From FEN-1073 sp050010135 (GTDB taxonomy: Bacteria; Chloroflexota; Anaerolineae; Anaerolineales; RBG-16-64-43): a stretch of 34,330 bases of DNA. The position numbers and the translations under genes were made by a program. The stretch is from positions 1 through 34,330 of the forward strand of contig JBEKLP010000024.1 of NCBI GenBank assembly GCA_050010135.1. The letters are read 5' to 3'. Shown piece after piece: positions 1 through 8,829 of the stretch. Below the pieces are notes generated by a model that had not been told where the DNA came from, searched no databases, and worked only from the letters and a program-made list of their open reading frames with translations. How positions within the stretch are numbered: the first letter of the stretch is position 1; every line of letters starts with the position of its first letter.

Positions 1-265
1 CGAGCCCCAGTGCATCCGCGAGCGCGCAAACGTCCGCCGGCCACCCAAGGATGCGGCGGCCGGGCTGGAAGGAAGATCCCCCATATCCGGGCCGGTCGAC
101 CGTGATCAACCGCACCCGCTTCCGCGCGGTGAGCTCATCCAGCGGAGGACGAAAGATGCGCGAGCCGGGAATGCCGTGAAACAGGAAGACCGGTTTGCCG
201 CGTGGATCCCCATATTCGGCGTAGGCCAGACGGCGACCGTCCTGCAGGACGATCGAAGTGTCCAT
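1..265 (-). CDS. alpha/beta hydrolase, N-terminal part (cut by window edge)
   Basis: Only the first 88 codons are inside the window; the rest lies before base 1. Translation from the ATG at 265 gives MDTSIVLQDGRRLAYAEYGD, followed by an oxyanion-hole motif HGIPGSR and then DRPGYGGS, the usual opening strands of the alpha/beta hydrolase fold. The catalytic Ser-Asp-His triad is not reached, so hydrolase, esterase or haloperoxidase-like activity cannot be separated. The start is fixed by AGGAGA about 9 bases upstream. A hairpin repeat (290-396) lies directly upstream, between this gene and the flippase-like gene on the same strand, so the two may not share a transcript. The fold is clear; substrate is unknown. 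Confidence 0.8.
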   Translation of the reverse strand, partial: MDTSIVLQDGRRLAYAEYGDPRGKPVFLFHGIPGSRIFRPPLDELTARKRVRLITVDRPGYGGSSFQPGRRILGWPADVCALADALGL

Positions 266-289
266 GTGGTAGTTTCTCCTTTTTTCTTA

Positions 290-396
290 CCTAACCCCCT
301 ACCCCTCGCTTGTTGAACATACATTTTTGTTAATTCATTTCCCCTTCCCCCTTCCCATGCTGGGAAGGGGGAAGGGGCCAGGGGTAGGAGGTTAGG
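290..396. repeat. Nested inverted-repeat element, copy A
   Basis: Outer arms 290-306 (cctaaccccctacccct) and 380-396 pair at 16 of 17 positions. Inside, 341-356 (ccccttcccccttccc) and 362-377 form a perfect 16-bp stem, closed further by A357-T361 over a 3-base loop. Outer arm, inner hairpin, spacer and outer arm follow the same plan as the copies at 14775, 19287 and 22324, but here the spacer lies on the left, so this copy is in the opposite orientation. It could also stop transcription coming out of the flippase-like gene. Confidence 0.8.
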
Positions 397-408
397 TCAG
401 TCTCCACT

Positions 409-2952
409 TCACAACCGCACCTTTTCCAGCGTGAGTGCCCTCGCCTCTTCCATCGCCGCGCCGCGAATGCGTACCGGGAACCGGTTGTGCAGCGGAGAAA
501 GCCGCGCGCCCGCGGCTGAAGACGACCAGATCAGCCAGACAACCGGCCGCAACCGGCCGGTCATATTGACCGCTTCCCTTAATTCACCCAGCGTACCGTC
601 ATCCCATCCGCCGACCAGGCCGTACAGGAACATATAGACCGGGAAGGACGGCAGGATGGCCACGAAGAAGAGCAGCATGCTGGTAACCTGATCGCCGCGC
701 CAGATAAAACCGGCGATCAATCGCAGCAGCAGGTAGTGCGCCGCGCCGGCCAGGAGAGGCGCGGCGATCGACTGGTAGAGATAAATCTTCTGCGGGAAGC
801 ACAGCTTGTGGTTGACGATAAACGAGGTGATGCCCTTGGCCAGCAGGCCGATGAAGTAGGCGATGATCAACGCGGGCACCTGGAAAACGGCGAGCAACAG
901 ATACAGGAAGAATATCCGCGTGGATTGCTCCCCGATGGTCAGCAGCGTTTTCAAGTACGGCTTGTTCGCTCCGAATTGGACGTTATCCCCCACCCACGAA
1001 AGGTATTGAATGGCTCCCCAGAACGCAAGCGGGACCACATAGAGCGCCGAGCGGTGGAATTCCGGTCCGGTCGCCCCGAGCAGAAAGCTCGGCGCCACGG
1101 CGATGAGCACCGCGCAGATGAACGCGCTGATCAGCCCGCCCCATTTATACGACATTGCCGCGTAGTATGTCGAAAGGATCCGCTTCCCGTGCGAGACGGC
1201 TTCCGAAATGGCCGCCATCACGCCGTCCGTCAGCGTCTGCAACACTTGGTACGCAAACAGGAAGTTCTGGGCCAACACCCAGTTGCCCCAGATCTCGGCG
1301 TAGTTGACCAATCGGCTCTGGGTGATCCAGATTTCCGCGGCCTGCCCGGCGGACCAGGCCGCCGAGGCGAGCATCTCGAACACGCCGAAGCCGAATCCCT
1401 TGCGGACAACTTCCCAATCGAAATGCGCCAGGAACAACACTCCGGCGTTGTAACCCAGGCGGCGGTAGATCGCCAGTCCCAAAAGGAAGGTGAACAGCTC
1501 GGCGGCATACGCGGCGACGCCCAATCCCAGCAGCCCGCCCATCGCTCCGCCGAAGGCTGGATGCGCCCGGCCCCAGGCGTACATCAGTATGACGAACACC
1601 GGCTGGGTCACGACCGGCATGACCACGTTGAGCGCGACGTCCAGGATGCGGGCGGCATCCTGTCGCTGAAACCCGGAAAGCGCGTGGCGGAACACTTGAT
1701 AGAAACCGGGCAGTTGAATTGTCGAGTGGATGATCACGCTCCAGGCATACAGCGCGTAGGCCGACTCCGGCGCCCATGTGCTGGCCAGGCCGATCACCAG
1801 CGCCACCTGGATCGCGCCCGAAAGCGCCTGCCACCAAACGAACAACTGGCCGTATTGAATCCCCTTTTTCGGATCGTGCACCCGGTATTCCGACAGATAT
1901 TTGATGAAGGCGACGCTGGTGCCCATGTCGAAAAAGTACCAGGCCAGGTTGAAAAATTGCGTCACCCGGCCCCAGATACCGAGCGCCTGGGCGGAGGGAA
2001 GAATGTAGGTCGGAAGAATCAGGTTCTGATACAGGATCAACGGAACGAAAAGGATCAAACCGAGCGCAAGGCCGATGAGGAAACCGGAGAGCGGCCGTTG
2101 GAACCCGACCTTCTCCCAGACTGCCGGCAGTCCTCCCGCATCGTCCTTTCCCCGTCCGCCGCGGACGATGTGGTCCAGCGCCTCCGGGTGGCGCAGGCTG
2201 TAACGGCGCACGACGACAAACACGGCAAACGTGGCCGCCACGAGAATTCCCATGATGGCCCACAGGATGTTGCGCTCCGCCGCGTGCGGCACGGGCGAAC
2301 CCGGGTACTGCCCAAAATCTTGCGGCGTTCTCCCGGCAGCGCGCGTGACAAGGTGGTAGATCAGATAGTTGTAATAGGCCCAGTCGCGGAATTGCGGGTT
2401 GTCACCCGCCCCGAGGAAAAAATTCACGATGAGGGTTTTGCGTTGCGGGATGCTCCAGATCAACCAGCTGCCGTCTTCAAACCCGTCCACCAGCGGCTGC
2501 ACGCTCGAGAACGGCGTCTCCACCGTCATCCGTTCCCGCACCTGGGGCGCACCGTTCCAGATGATCTGGCGGCTGATCGGATCACCGATCCGTGAGATAT
2601 TCTGGAAGCTGACGGCCGTATCGATCGGTTGGAACTTAACCGGCACGCCCGTCGCCGCGGCGAAGGATTCGGACGTCACCTCCGGCCCGAGAATGAGGAC
2701 CAGCCCGGCTCCATTTTTAAGGCGGTTGTTTACCGACTCCGGATCCGGAATCTCCCCGTTGAGCAGGAGAACGTCCGCCTGGGATGGATCGGTGGTGATG
2801 ATAAATGCGCCGCGGCCGGCCAGATCCAGAGCCGGGCGAACTGTCGATTCATCCCCGGCGATGTAGACCCGGATGGAATCGGACGCGCGAACAGGCGTCG
2901 CCCGGGCGAGGAGAAGCGACAGGAAAAGGAGAGGCAGGATCCATCGGCGCAT
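409..2952 (-). CDS. Membrane protein: secreted N-terminal domain fused to a MOP-type polysaccharide flippase
   Basis: About 847 aa. From Met at 2952 there is a clear signal peptide (RRWILPLLFLSLLLARATPVRAS), then an outside-facing domain of about 190 residues with alternating beta and alpha character, loosely like the class I glutamine-amidotransferase-like domains used as non-catalytic modules. A membrane helix follows near residues 225-250, then about 14 hydrophobic segments to near residue 815 with the look of Wzx/MATE-like (MOP superfamily) oligosaccharide flippases. A short charged tail ends it. A role in moving lipid-linked sugars or another envelope precursor is inference from the fold. 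Starts at 2967 (ATG) and 2973 (TTG) are in frame, but GAGGG sits 8 bases before the ATG at 2952 and the signal peptide begins there. No glycosyltransferase neighbours are visible. Confidence 0.7.
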   Translation of the reverse strand: MRRWILPLLFLSLLLARATPVRASDSIRVYIAGDESTVRPALDLAGRGAFIITTDPSQADVLLLNGEIPDPESVNNRLKNGAGLVLILGPEVTSESFAAATGVPVKFQPIDTAVSFQNISRIGDPISRQIIWNGAPQVRERMTVETPFSSVQPLVDGFEDGSWLIWSIPQRKTLIVNFFLGAGDNPQFRDWAYYNYLIYHLVTRAAGRTPQDFGQYPGSPVPHAAERNILWAIMGILVAATFAVFVVVRRYSLRHPEALDHIVRGGRGKDDAGGLPAVWEKVGFQRPLSGFLIGLALGLILFVPLILYQNLILPTYILPSAQALGIWGRVTQFFNLAWYFFDMGTSVAFIKYLSEYRVHDPKKGIQYGQLFVWWQALSGAIQVALVIGLASTWAPESAYALYAWSVIIHSTIQLPGFYQVFRHALSGFQRQDAARILDVALNVVMPVVTQPVFVILMYAWGRAHPAFGGAMGGLLGLGVAAYAAELFTFLLGLAIYRRLGYNAGVLFLAHFDWEVVRKGFGFGVFEMLASAAWSAGQAAEIWITQSRLVNYAEIWGNWVLAQNFLFAYQVLQTLTDGVMAAISEAVSHGKRILSTYYAAMSYKWGGLISAFICAVLIAVAPSFLLGATGPEFHRSALYVVPLAFWGAIQYLSWVGDNVQFGANKPYLKTLLTIGEQSTRIFFLYLLLAVFQVPALIIAYFIGLLAKGITSFIVNHKLCFPQKIYLYQSIAAPLLAGAAHYLLLRLIAGFIWRGDQVTSMLLFFVAILPSFPVYMFLYGLVGGWDDGTLGELREAVNMTGRLRPVVWLIWSSSAAGARLSPLHNRFPVRIRGAAMEEARALTLEKVRL

Positions 2953-3254
2953 GACAGGAGCCCTCATGTTCAAAATGGATTCCGGATTAACTTACCATCA
3001 CTGCACGATGGTACAGCCGGTCATTCTTCTTGGCAAATATGGATCGAGGATCATTCCAAGGCTTTTCCGATCCGAATTTTTCCGGCACGGCATAGATGAA
3101 ATTTGGGTGATCACAGTGGTGCATTTCATACAAACAAACGAGCCGCTTCGGAAAATGAGAGGCCTATTCATACTGATTCGCTCAAAATTATCACCTTATG
3201 GATTTTTAGCTGTTTTTTTCTACTTGGCATAGGCTCTATTTGTGGAATTAAGCA

Positions 3255-3305
3255 ATTTCTCATTTGAAATCCCTTGACAGGTTTTCAAGATTGCTTTATA
3301 TACAA
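3255..3305. promoter_or_regulatory. Candidate MarR operators around the marR promoter
   Basis: Two weak palindromes flank or overlap the promoter: ATTTC-N6-GAAAT at 3255-3270, just upstream of the -35, and TTG-N9-CAA at 3291-3305, covering the -10. MarR proteins usually bind imperfect palindromes of this size in their own promoter. The assignment is inference; both could be chance in an AT-rich stretch. Confidence 0.3.
3274..3302 (+). promoter_or_regulatory. Sigma70-type promoter for marR-ABC operon
   Basis: TTGACA at 3274-3279, a 17-base spacer and TATATA at 3297-3302. This is one of the two best promoter matches in the window. The marR ATG is 34 bases after the -10, with AAAGG before it. 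The surrounding 2953-3335 region is AT-rich, holds no convincing gene, and should also contain the promoter of the minus-strand flippase-like gene, which I could not pinpoint. Confidence 0.75.
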
Positions 3306-3335
3306 GTTTAGTTAATCATCAACAAAGGTTAAGAA

Positions 3336-3782
3336 ATGAATTCGACCGATTCTTTCATCGACACTTTCAATGATTGCGTAGATCTGTTCATGCGCCGGTC
3401 CATGCGCTCCTTCTTCCAATATACCAAGGGAATCGGCCTGTCCATGCCGCAGATCGGGGCACTCTTTCACCTCAATCGGGGAAGTACGAGCGGTATTTCC
3501 AATATTGGCGACGACCTAGGGGTAACCACCGCTGCCGCCAGCCAGATGCTGGACCGGCTGGTGCAGCAGGAACTGGTCCTGCGCTCGGAAGATCCCGATG
3601 ATCGCCGGGTGAAAAATATCATCTTGACCGACAAGGGACGAAAGATACTCGAGGATATACTCCACGTCCGCCAGGCCTGGTTGGAGGATCTGTCGACCGC
3701 GTTATCCGCCGGAGAGAAAGAGCAGATCATCGCGGCGCTAAAAATCCTCATCGCCAAAGCCGACCAAATCGATCCACGGTAG
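3336..3782 (+). CDS. MarR family transcriptional regulator
   Basis: 148 aa, normal length for a MarR dimer subunit. The winged helix-turn-helix is plain: recognition region NIGDDLGVTTAAASQMLDRL at about residues 65-85, then the wing with the family signature DPDDRRVKNIILTDKGRKIL. It is first in an apparent operon with two ABC exporter genes starting 48 bases after its stop (SD AAAGGAG), so it most likely represses them and itself, with release by a transported compound. That is the usual arrangement for MarR-controlled drug exporters; the ligand is not predictable. Confidence 0.9.
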   Translation: MNSTDSFIDTFNDCVDLFMRRSMRSFFQYTKGIGLSMPQIGALFHLNRGSTSGISNIGDDLGVTTAAASQMLDRLVQQELVLRSEDPDDRRVKNIILTDKGRKILEDILHVRQAWLEDLSTALSAGEKEQIIAALKILIAKADQIDPR

Positions 3783-3830
3783 CTGTAACCGGCCGCATCC
3801 GTAAATTCCTGCAAAGGAGCACACGCGAAT

Positions 3831-6071
3831 ATGTTGCGAATTTTAAAATACTTAAAACCCTACCTCTGGCTGATCCTGATCGCCGTCGGATTGCTGTTCG
3901 TGCAAGCCAACGCCGATCTGGCACTGCCGGACTACATGTCCAAGATCGTTAACAACGGCATCCAGCAGGGCGGCGTGGAAAATGCGGTGCCCAAGGCGAT
4001 CCGCCAGAGCGAGATGAACAAACTGGTCATCTTCCTCGGCGCCGGCGACAAGGCTCTGGTCCTTGGCGATTACACCCTGGTGGATAACACCTCCTCCGAC
4101 TACGCAAAGTACCTTAAGGATTATCCCGCCCTCGCGCAGGGACCGATCTACGTCCTGAAAGCCGTCGACGCGGCAGAAATCAAAAAACTGAACCCCATCA
4201 TAGGCAAGGGACTTCTGGTAATCGGCACCATTGAGACGGTCATAGCCGATCCGGCCAAGGCCGCCGCCATGGCCCAGAGTCTCGGCTTCGACCTTACGAA
4301 AATACCGGCCGGAATGGACATCTTCACGGTACTGGCTCATCTTCCCCCCGCCCAACTTGCCACGATGACCTCCGCCATCGACACGAAATTCTCCACCCTG
4401 GGGGATAGCATGATCAACCAGATGGCGGTGGGGATTGTCAAAACGGAATACGGCGCGCTGGGGATGAACACCGAAAAATTGCAGACCGATTACATCATCC
4501 ACACTGGGATCCTGATGCTGCTCCTGACCCTGCTTTCCGGAACCTGCACCGTAATCGTCGGCTTCCTCTCCGCCCGGACGGCGGCCGGAGTGGCGCGCGA
4601 TCTGCGCCGGTCCGTGTTCCAGCAGGTGGAAAGCTTTTCCAGCGCGGAGTTTGACAAGTTCTCCACCGCTTCGTTGATCACCCGCTCGACCAACGACATC
4701 ACCCAGATCCAGATGGTCGTGATCATGGTGATGCGCATGGTGATCTACGCGCCCATCATCGGCGTCGGCGGCGTGATCCGTGCGATCGGCAAGAGCGCGT
4801 CGATGTGGTGGATCATTGCCCTGGCGGTGATCGTGCTGCTCGGCTTGATCCTCACCGTCTTTGTGATCGCCCTGCCCAAGTTCCAAAGCATCCAAAAACT
4901 GATCGACCGGCTCAACCTGGTGACCCGCGAGAACCTCTCCGGCATGATGGTGATCCGGGCGTTCAATATGCAGTCCTTCGAGGAAAACCGTTTTGACAAG
5001 GCCAACAAGGATGTCACCAGCACCCTGCTTTTCATCAACCGCATCATGGTCATTATGATGCCGGTGATGATGATGGTGATGAACGGCCTGGTCCTGCTGA
5101 TCATCTGGGTGGGCGCCCACCAGGTGGCGGATTCGAAGATGCAGGTGGGCGACATGCTGGCCTTCATGCAATACGCCATACAGATCGTCTTCGCCTTCCT
5201 GATGCTCTCGATCATGTTCATCATCCTGCCCCGCGCGGCGGTTTCCGCCGACCGCGTGGCCGACGTGCTCGAGACCAAACCATCGATCCACGATCCGCAA
5301 TCTCCGAAGAGCTTCCCGGAACCGTTCCGAGGTACGGTCGAATTCCGCGACGTGTGCTTCCGTTACCCCGGCGCCGAGGAGGACGTCCTCCACAACATTA
5401 CCTTCACCGCCCGGCCGGGGCAGACCACCGCCTTCATCGGCACAACCGGCTCGGGCAAATCCACCATCGTCAGCCTGATCCCCCGCTTCTACGAAGTGAC
5501 GGACGGCGGGATCCTGGTCGACGGGGTCGACATCCGCGAGGTAAGCCAGCACGACCTGCGTGAACGGATCGGCTACGTTCCGCAAAAGAGCAGCCTGTTC
5601 TCCGGGACGATCGAATCCAACCTGCTCTATGCCGATCCGGCGGCGAGTGACGAGGAATTGAAGCAAGCAACCGACATCGCCCAGGCGTCGGAGTTCATCT
5701 TCGACAAGTCGGAGGGAATGCAGGCGGAAGTCGCCCAAGGCGGAATGAACGTCTCCGGCGGCCAGAAGCAGCGCCTATCGATCGCCCGCGCCCTGGTCAA
5801 GAAGGCTCCGATCTACATCTTCGACGACAGTTTCTCCGCGCTCGATTTCAAGACCGATTCAGCCCTGCGCAAGGCGCTCAAGGAAAAGGTCGCCGGGAGC
5901 ACGCTGTTCATCGTCACCCAGCGCATTTCCACAATCATGAACTCGGAACAGATCATCGTTCTGGATGAAGGCAAAATCGCCGGCAAGGGAACCCACGCCG
6001 AGCTGATGAAAAGCTGCGAAGTGTACCGGGGGATCGCAACAGCACAACTGAGCAAGGAGGAATTGTCATGA
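3831..6071 (+). CDS. ABC exporter half-transporter, degenerate-site subunit
   Basis: 746 aa: a membrane domain then a nucleotide-binding domain, the MdlA/LmrC/TM287 type. Walker A GTTGSGKST is at about 537-545, signature NVSGGQ near 640, Walker B IYIFDDS near 661-667. Two catalytic positions are off-consensus: Asp666 replaces the catalytic Glu, and the switch histidine is Gln (VTQRIST). The signature itself is intact. This is the pattern of the subunit contributing Walker A/B to the non-hydrolysing site of heterodimeric exporters. About 170 residues (roughly 45-218) lie between TM1 and TM2, probably an outside domain; typical half-transporters have only a short loop there. The stop overlaps the next gene by 4 bases (ATGA), so the subunits are probably made together. 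Confidence 0.92.
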   Translation: MLRILKYLKPYLWLILIAVGLLFVQANADLALPDYMSKIVNNGIQQGGVENAVPKAIRQSEMNKLVIFLGAGDKALVLGDYTLVDNTSSDYAKYLKDYPALAQGPIYVLKAVDAAEIKKLNPIIGKGLLVIGTIETVIADPAKAAAMAQSLGFDLTKIPAGMDIFTVLAHLPPAQLATMTSAIDTKFSTLGDSMINQMAVGIVKTEYGALGMNTEKLQTDYIIHTGILMLLLTLLSGTCTVIVGFLSARTAAGVARDLRRSVFQQVESFSSAEFDKFSTASLITRSTNDITQIQMVVIMVMRMVIYAPIIGVGGVIRAIGKSASMWWIIALAVIVLLGLILTVFVIALPKFQSIQKLIDRLNLVTRENLSGMMVIRAFNMQSFEENRFDKANKDVTSTLLFINRIMVIMMPVMMMVMNGLVLLIIWVGAHQVADSKMQVGDMLAFMQYAIQIVFAFLMLSIMFIILPRAAVSADRVADVLETKPSIHDPQSPKSFPEPFRGTVEFRDVCFRYPGAEEDVLHNITFTARPGQTTAFIGTTGSGKSTIVSLIPRFYEVTDGGILVDGVDIREVSQHDLRERIGYVPQKSSLFSGTIESNLLYADPAASDEELKQATDIAQASEFIFDKSEGMQAEVAQGGMNVSGGQKQRLSIARALVKKAPIYIFDDSFSALDFKTDSALRKALKEKVAGSTLFIVTQRISTIMNSEQIIVLDEGKIAGKGTHAELMKSCEVYRGIATAQLSKEELS

Positions 6072-7963
6072 CGACCCCAGCAGCACCCTCTCGACCGACA
6101 CAGGGCCCCGCCGCGCGCGGCGGCCTCATGCGCGGCGCCATGCCGATGGGCGGCGGCGGGCCCCGGGCGATGATGCGCGGGGAAAAGCCCCGCGACTTCC
6201 GCGGCACGATGGTCAAGCTCATTAACTATCTGGGCCAGTATCGGATTCTGATCCTCGTCGTCATGCTGTTCGCGATCGCTTCGACGGTCTTTTCCATCGT
6301 CGGCCCCAAGATCCTGGGCAAAGCCACCACCAAGCTTTTTGAAGGCGTGATGGCGAAGATCGCCGGGACCGGGACGATCGACTTCGGATACATCGGCAAC
6401 ATCATCCTGCTCGTGCTCGGCCTGTATCTGGTCTCGGCCCTGTTCAGCTACGTCCAGGGCTGGATCATGTCGGGCGTCTCGATGAACATCACCTACCGGT
6501 TCCGCAAGGATATCTCGCAGAAGATCAACCATATGCCACTGCGTTACTTCGACGGCACCAACCACGGCGAGATCCTTTCGCGGGTGACCAACGACGTGGA
6601 TACGGTCAGCCAGACCCTGAACCAGAGCTTGACGCAGATCATTACTTCGATAACGACGCTCATCGGCGTGCTGGTAATGATGCTCACCATCAGCTGGCAG
6701 ATGACCCTGGTGGCGTTGGCCATGCTTCCGCTGTCGTTCCTGATCATCGCCGCGATCGTCAGCGTTTCGCAGGTCTTCTTCAAACGGCAGCAGGATTACC
6801 TGGGGCACGTCAACGGCCACGTAGAGGAAATGTACGGCAGCCACGTGGTCATGAAGGCCTTCAACGGCGAGGAAAAAAGCGTCGAACAATTCGACGGGCT
6901 CAACAACACCCTCTACGACTCGGCCTGGAAATCCCAGTTCCTCTCTGGGTTGATGTTCCCGATCACGAACTTCGTGGGCAACCTGGGGTATGTGGCCATC
7001 TGCATCCTGGGCGGATACCTGGCCGTGCGCAACATGATCACGATCGGCGACATCCAGGCGTTCATCCAGTACGTCCGCTCCTTCACCCAGCCGATCACGC
7101 AGATTGCCAACATCTCCAACGTCTTCCAGCAAACGGCCGCCTCGGCCGAGCGCGTGTTCCAGTTCCTGGCCGAGCCGGAGGAAACACCCGACGTCGCCAA
7201 CGCCCTCAAGCCGGAACGCGTGCTTGGCAAGGTGGAGTTCAAGGACGTCCATTTTGGCTACAGCCCCGATAAAATCATCATCAACGACTTTTCGGCCACG
7301 GTCCAACCCGGGCAGAAGATCGCCATCGTCGGTCCGACCGGAGCCGGCAAGACCACCATGGTCAAACTTCTGATGCGCTTCTACGACGTCTCGAGCGGCG
7401 CCATCCTGTTGGACGGCCACGACATCCGTGAGTTTGCGCGAGACGATCTGCGCTGCATGTTCGGCATGGTGCTGCAGGATACCTGGCTCTACAACGGCAC
7501 GCTGATGGAGAACATCCGCTACGGGCGGAGCGGGGCCAGCGACGACGAAGTGATCGCCGCCGCGCGAGCCGCCCACGCCGACCACTTCATCCGCACCCAA
7601 CCGGACGGCTACAACATGATGGTCAACGAGGAGACGACCAATATCTCCCAGGGCCAGATGCAGCTGATGACGATCGCCCGCGCAATCCTGGCCAACCCCT
7701 CGATCCTGATTCTGGACGAGGCCACGAGTTCCGTCGACACCCATACCGAGGTGTTGATCCAGAAAGCGATGGATACGCTGATGAAAGGGCGCACCAGTTT
7801 CATCATCGCCCACCGGCTTTCGACCATCCGCGATGCGGATTGGATCCTGGTGATGAACAACGGCGACATCGTCGAACAGGGCACGCACGAAGAGTTGCTG
7901 GCCCGCCATGGCTTCTACGCCGATCTGTATAACAGCCAGTTCGAAAAGGTGCAGGCGAGCTGA
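6068..7963 (+). CDS. ABC exporter half-transporter, catalytic-site subunit
   Basis: 631 aa, MdlB/LmrD/TM288 type. An unusual N-terminus rich in Gly, Met, Pro and Arg (about 50 residues) precedes the first membrane helix. Walker A GPTGAGKTT is at about 422-430, Walker B ILDEATSS with catalytic Glu551, and switch His582 (IAHRLST), all canonical. The signature is degenerate, NISQGQ at about 525-530 in place of LSGGQ. It therefore complements the preceding subunit: this Walker A/B plus the partner's intact signature make one active ATP site, while this degenerate signature faces the partner's Asp/Gln site. It overlaps the previous stop by 4 bases. Multidrug or lipid export is likely by family; the actual substrate is unknown. 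Confidence 0.93.
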   Translation: MTTPAAPSRPTQGPAARGGLMRGAMPMGGGGPRAMMRGEKPRDFRGTMVKLINYLGQYRILILVVMLFAIASTVFSIVGPKILGKATTKLFEGVMAKIAGTGTIDFGYIGNIILLVLGLYLVSALFSYVQGWIMSGVSMNITYRFRKDISQKINHMPLRYFDGTNHGEILSRVTNDVDTVSQTLNQSLTQIITSITTLIGVLVMMLTISWQMTLVALAMLPLSFLIIAAIVSVSQVFFKRQQDYLGHVNGHVEEMYGSHVVMKAFNGEEKSVEQFDGLNNTLYDSAWKSQFLSGLMFPITNFVGNLGYVAICILGGYLAVRNMITIGDIQAFIQYVRSFTQPITQIANISNVFQQTAASAERVFQFLAEPEETPDVANALKPERVLGKVEFKDVHFGYSPDKIIINDFSATVQPGQKIAIVGPTGAGKTTMVKLLMRFYDVSSGAILLDGHDIREFARDDLRCMFGMVLQDTWLYNGTLMENIRYGRSGASDDEVIAAARAAHADHFIRTQPDGYNMMVNEETTNISQGQMQLMTIARAILANPSILILDEATSSVDTHTEVLIQKAMDTLMKGRTSFIIAHRLSTIRDADWILVMNNGDIVEQGTHEELLARHGFYADLYNSQFEKVQAS

Positions 7964-7986
7964 CGGAAAACGGAATCCTGCGATCC

Positions 7987-8047
7987 CCGGGCGATCCTTT
8001 TCCGGCATGCATCCTTTTTCCGGAGGAGGCGGGGGAGGATCGCCCGG
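7987..8047. other. Inverted repeat between ABC operon and kinase-like gene
   Basis: ccgggcgatcc (7987-7997) pairs perfectly with 8037-8047. Inside it, ccttttccgg and ccggaggagg can pair partly. There is no T-run, so it is not a standard terminator; it could be a Rho-independent-like stop without T-run, an RNA-stability element or a leader structure for the next gene. Confidence 0.45.
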
Positions 8048-8080
8048 CGCCCCGCGCTGCGGGCCTGCACCGGAGGAACC

Positions 8081-8710
8081 ATGAACGAAAAATTGTATGC
8101 GATCACTATCAGCCATCAGGTTGGCAGCGGCGGCGCGCCGGTGGGGAAGAAACTATCGGAGCGTTTGGACATCCCGTTCTTCGACCGGGAGATCCTTAAA
8201 CGGGTATCGAACCGGCTTCACATGGCTGAAGCCGACCTGGCGCATCGCGAGGAGCGCCTGCGGACATTCTGGCAATCCTATTCGCGAACGGCCGAGCTGC
8301 TGGATCCGGCCCTCAACCTGACGGCAGACCGCTACATTCCAACCGACCGGGAATTTTTCCAACTGGAATCGGAGACCATACTGCGCATCGCAGAAAAAAC
8401 CAGCGCCGTCTTCATCGGCCGCTGCGGCCGGTATATCCTCCGCGACCATCCGCGCCATCTCAAGCTCCTGATTCTCGCCGATCCGCCCTCCCGGATTGAG
8501 CGTCTGGAAGGCCTGTATCATCTTTCGGCACCGGCAACCGCAAAGTTGATGGAGGACAACGACCGGGATCGGGCAGCCTATATCCGTGCTTTCACCGGCC
8601 AGGATTGGACGGATGCGCGCCTGTACGATCTCAGTATCAACACCTCCAACTGCGGGTTGGACGGTGCGGTTGAATTGTCCGTCGCCTGCCTGAAGGGAAA
8701 ATTTTCCTGA
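8081..8710 (+). CDS. Cytidylate-kinase-like family protein
   Basis: 209 aa. It starts YAITISHQVGSGGAPVGKKL, the modified P-loop of the cytidylate-kinase-like family (Pfam Cytidylate_kin2), followed by the typical PFFDREIL segment. A lid-like region with Arg (DRDRAAYIRAF) lies near residues 160-175. FIGRCGRYILRDHP and the closing LYDLSINTSNCGLDGAV also fit this family, which differs from true Cmk and whose substrate is largely untested. SD GGAGG sits 5 bases before the ATG. It follows the ABC genes on the same strand, separated by 117 bases with an inverted repeat, so it may be a separate unit. Calling it a nucleotide kinase is inference from the family. Confidence 0.8.
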   Translation: MNEKLYAITISHQVGSGGAPVGKKLSERLDIPFFDREILKRVSNRLHMAEADLAHREERLRTFWQSYSRTAELLDPALNLTADRYIPTDREFFQLESETILRIAEKTSAVFIGRCGRYILRDHPRHLKLLILADPPSRIERLEGLYHLSAPATAKLMEDNDRDRAAYIRAFTGQDWTDARLYDLSINTSNCGLDGAVELSVACLKGKFS

Positions 8711-8795
8711 GCAGTCCTGCGTTAATCCACACCGCCCAATTCTCCTTCCATTACCCCTGCGTTGCTTTTCCGCCTCGCCGGGCGCTTCGTCTCAC

Positions 8796-8823
8796 TTGAC
8801 AGAACTTTCCGTTGGGAGATAAT
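8796..8823 (+). promoter_or_regulatory. Promoter of the pheST T-box leader
   Basis: TTGACA at 8796-8801, a 16-base spacer and GATAAT at 8818-8823. Transcription would begin near 8830, giving a leader of about 330 bases before pheS, the right size for a full T-box RNA. No gene fits between 8711 and this promoter. Confidence 0.75.
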
Positions 8824-8829
8824 TCCCAC

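Noticed and set aside
736..2595. Long open frame on the plus strand (619 codons) opposite the flippase-like gene
   Set aside because: Its protein is full of Arg, Asp, His and Gln with no domain or hydrophobic order, while the opposite strand gives a clear signal peptide and membrane protein. It is an antisense shadow of GC-rich codons.
5813..8116. 767-codon minus-strand frame opposite the second ABC gene, and a similar one at 3852-5738 opposite the first
   Set aside because: Both are His/Asp/Gly/Val-rich without any motif; the plus strand has complete Walker and signature motifs.
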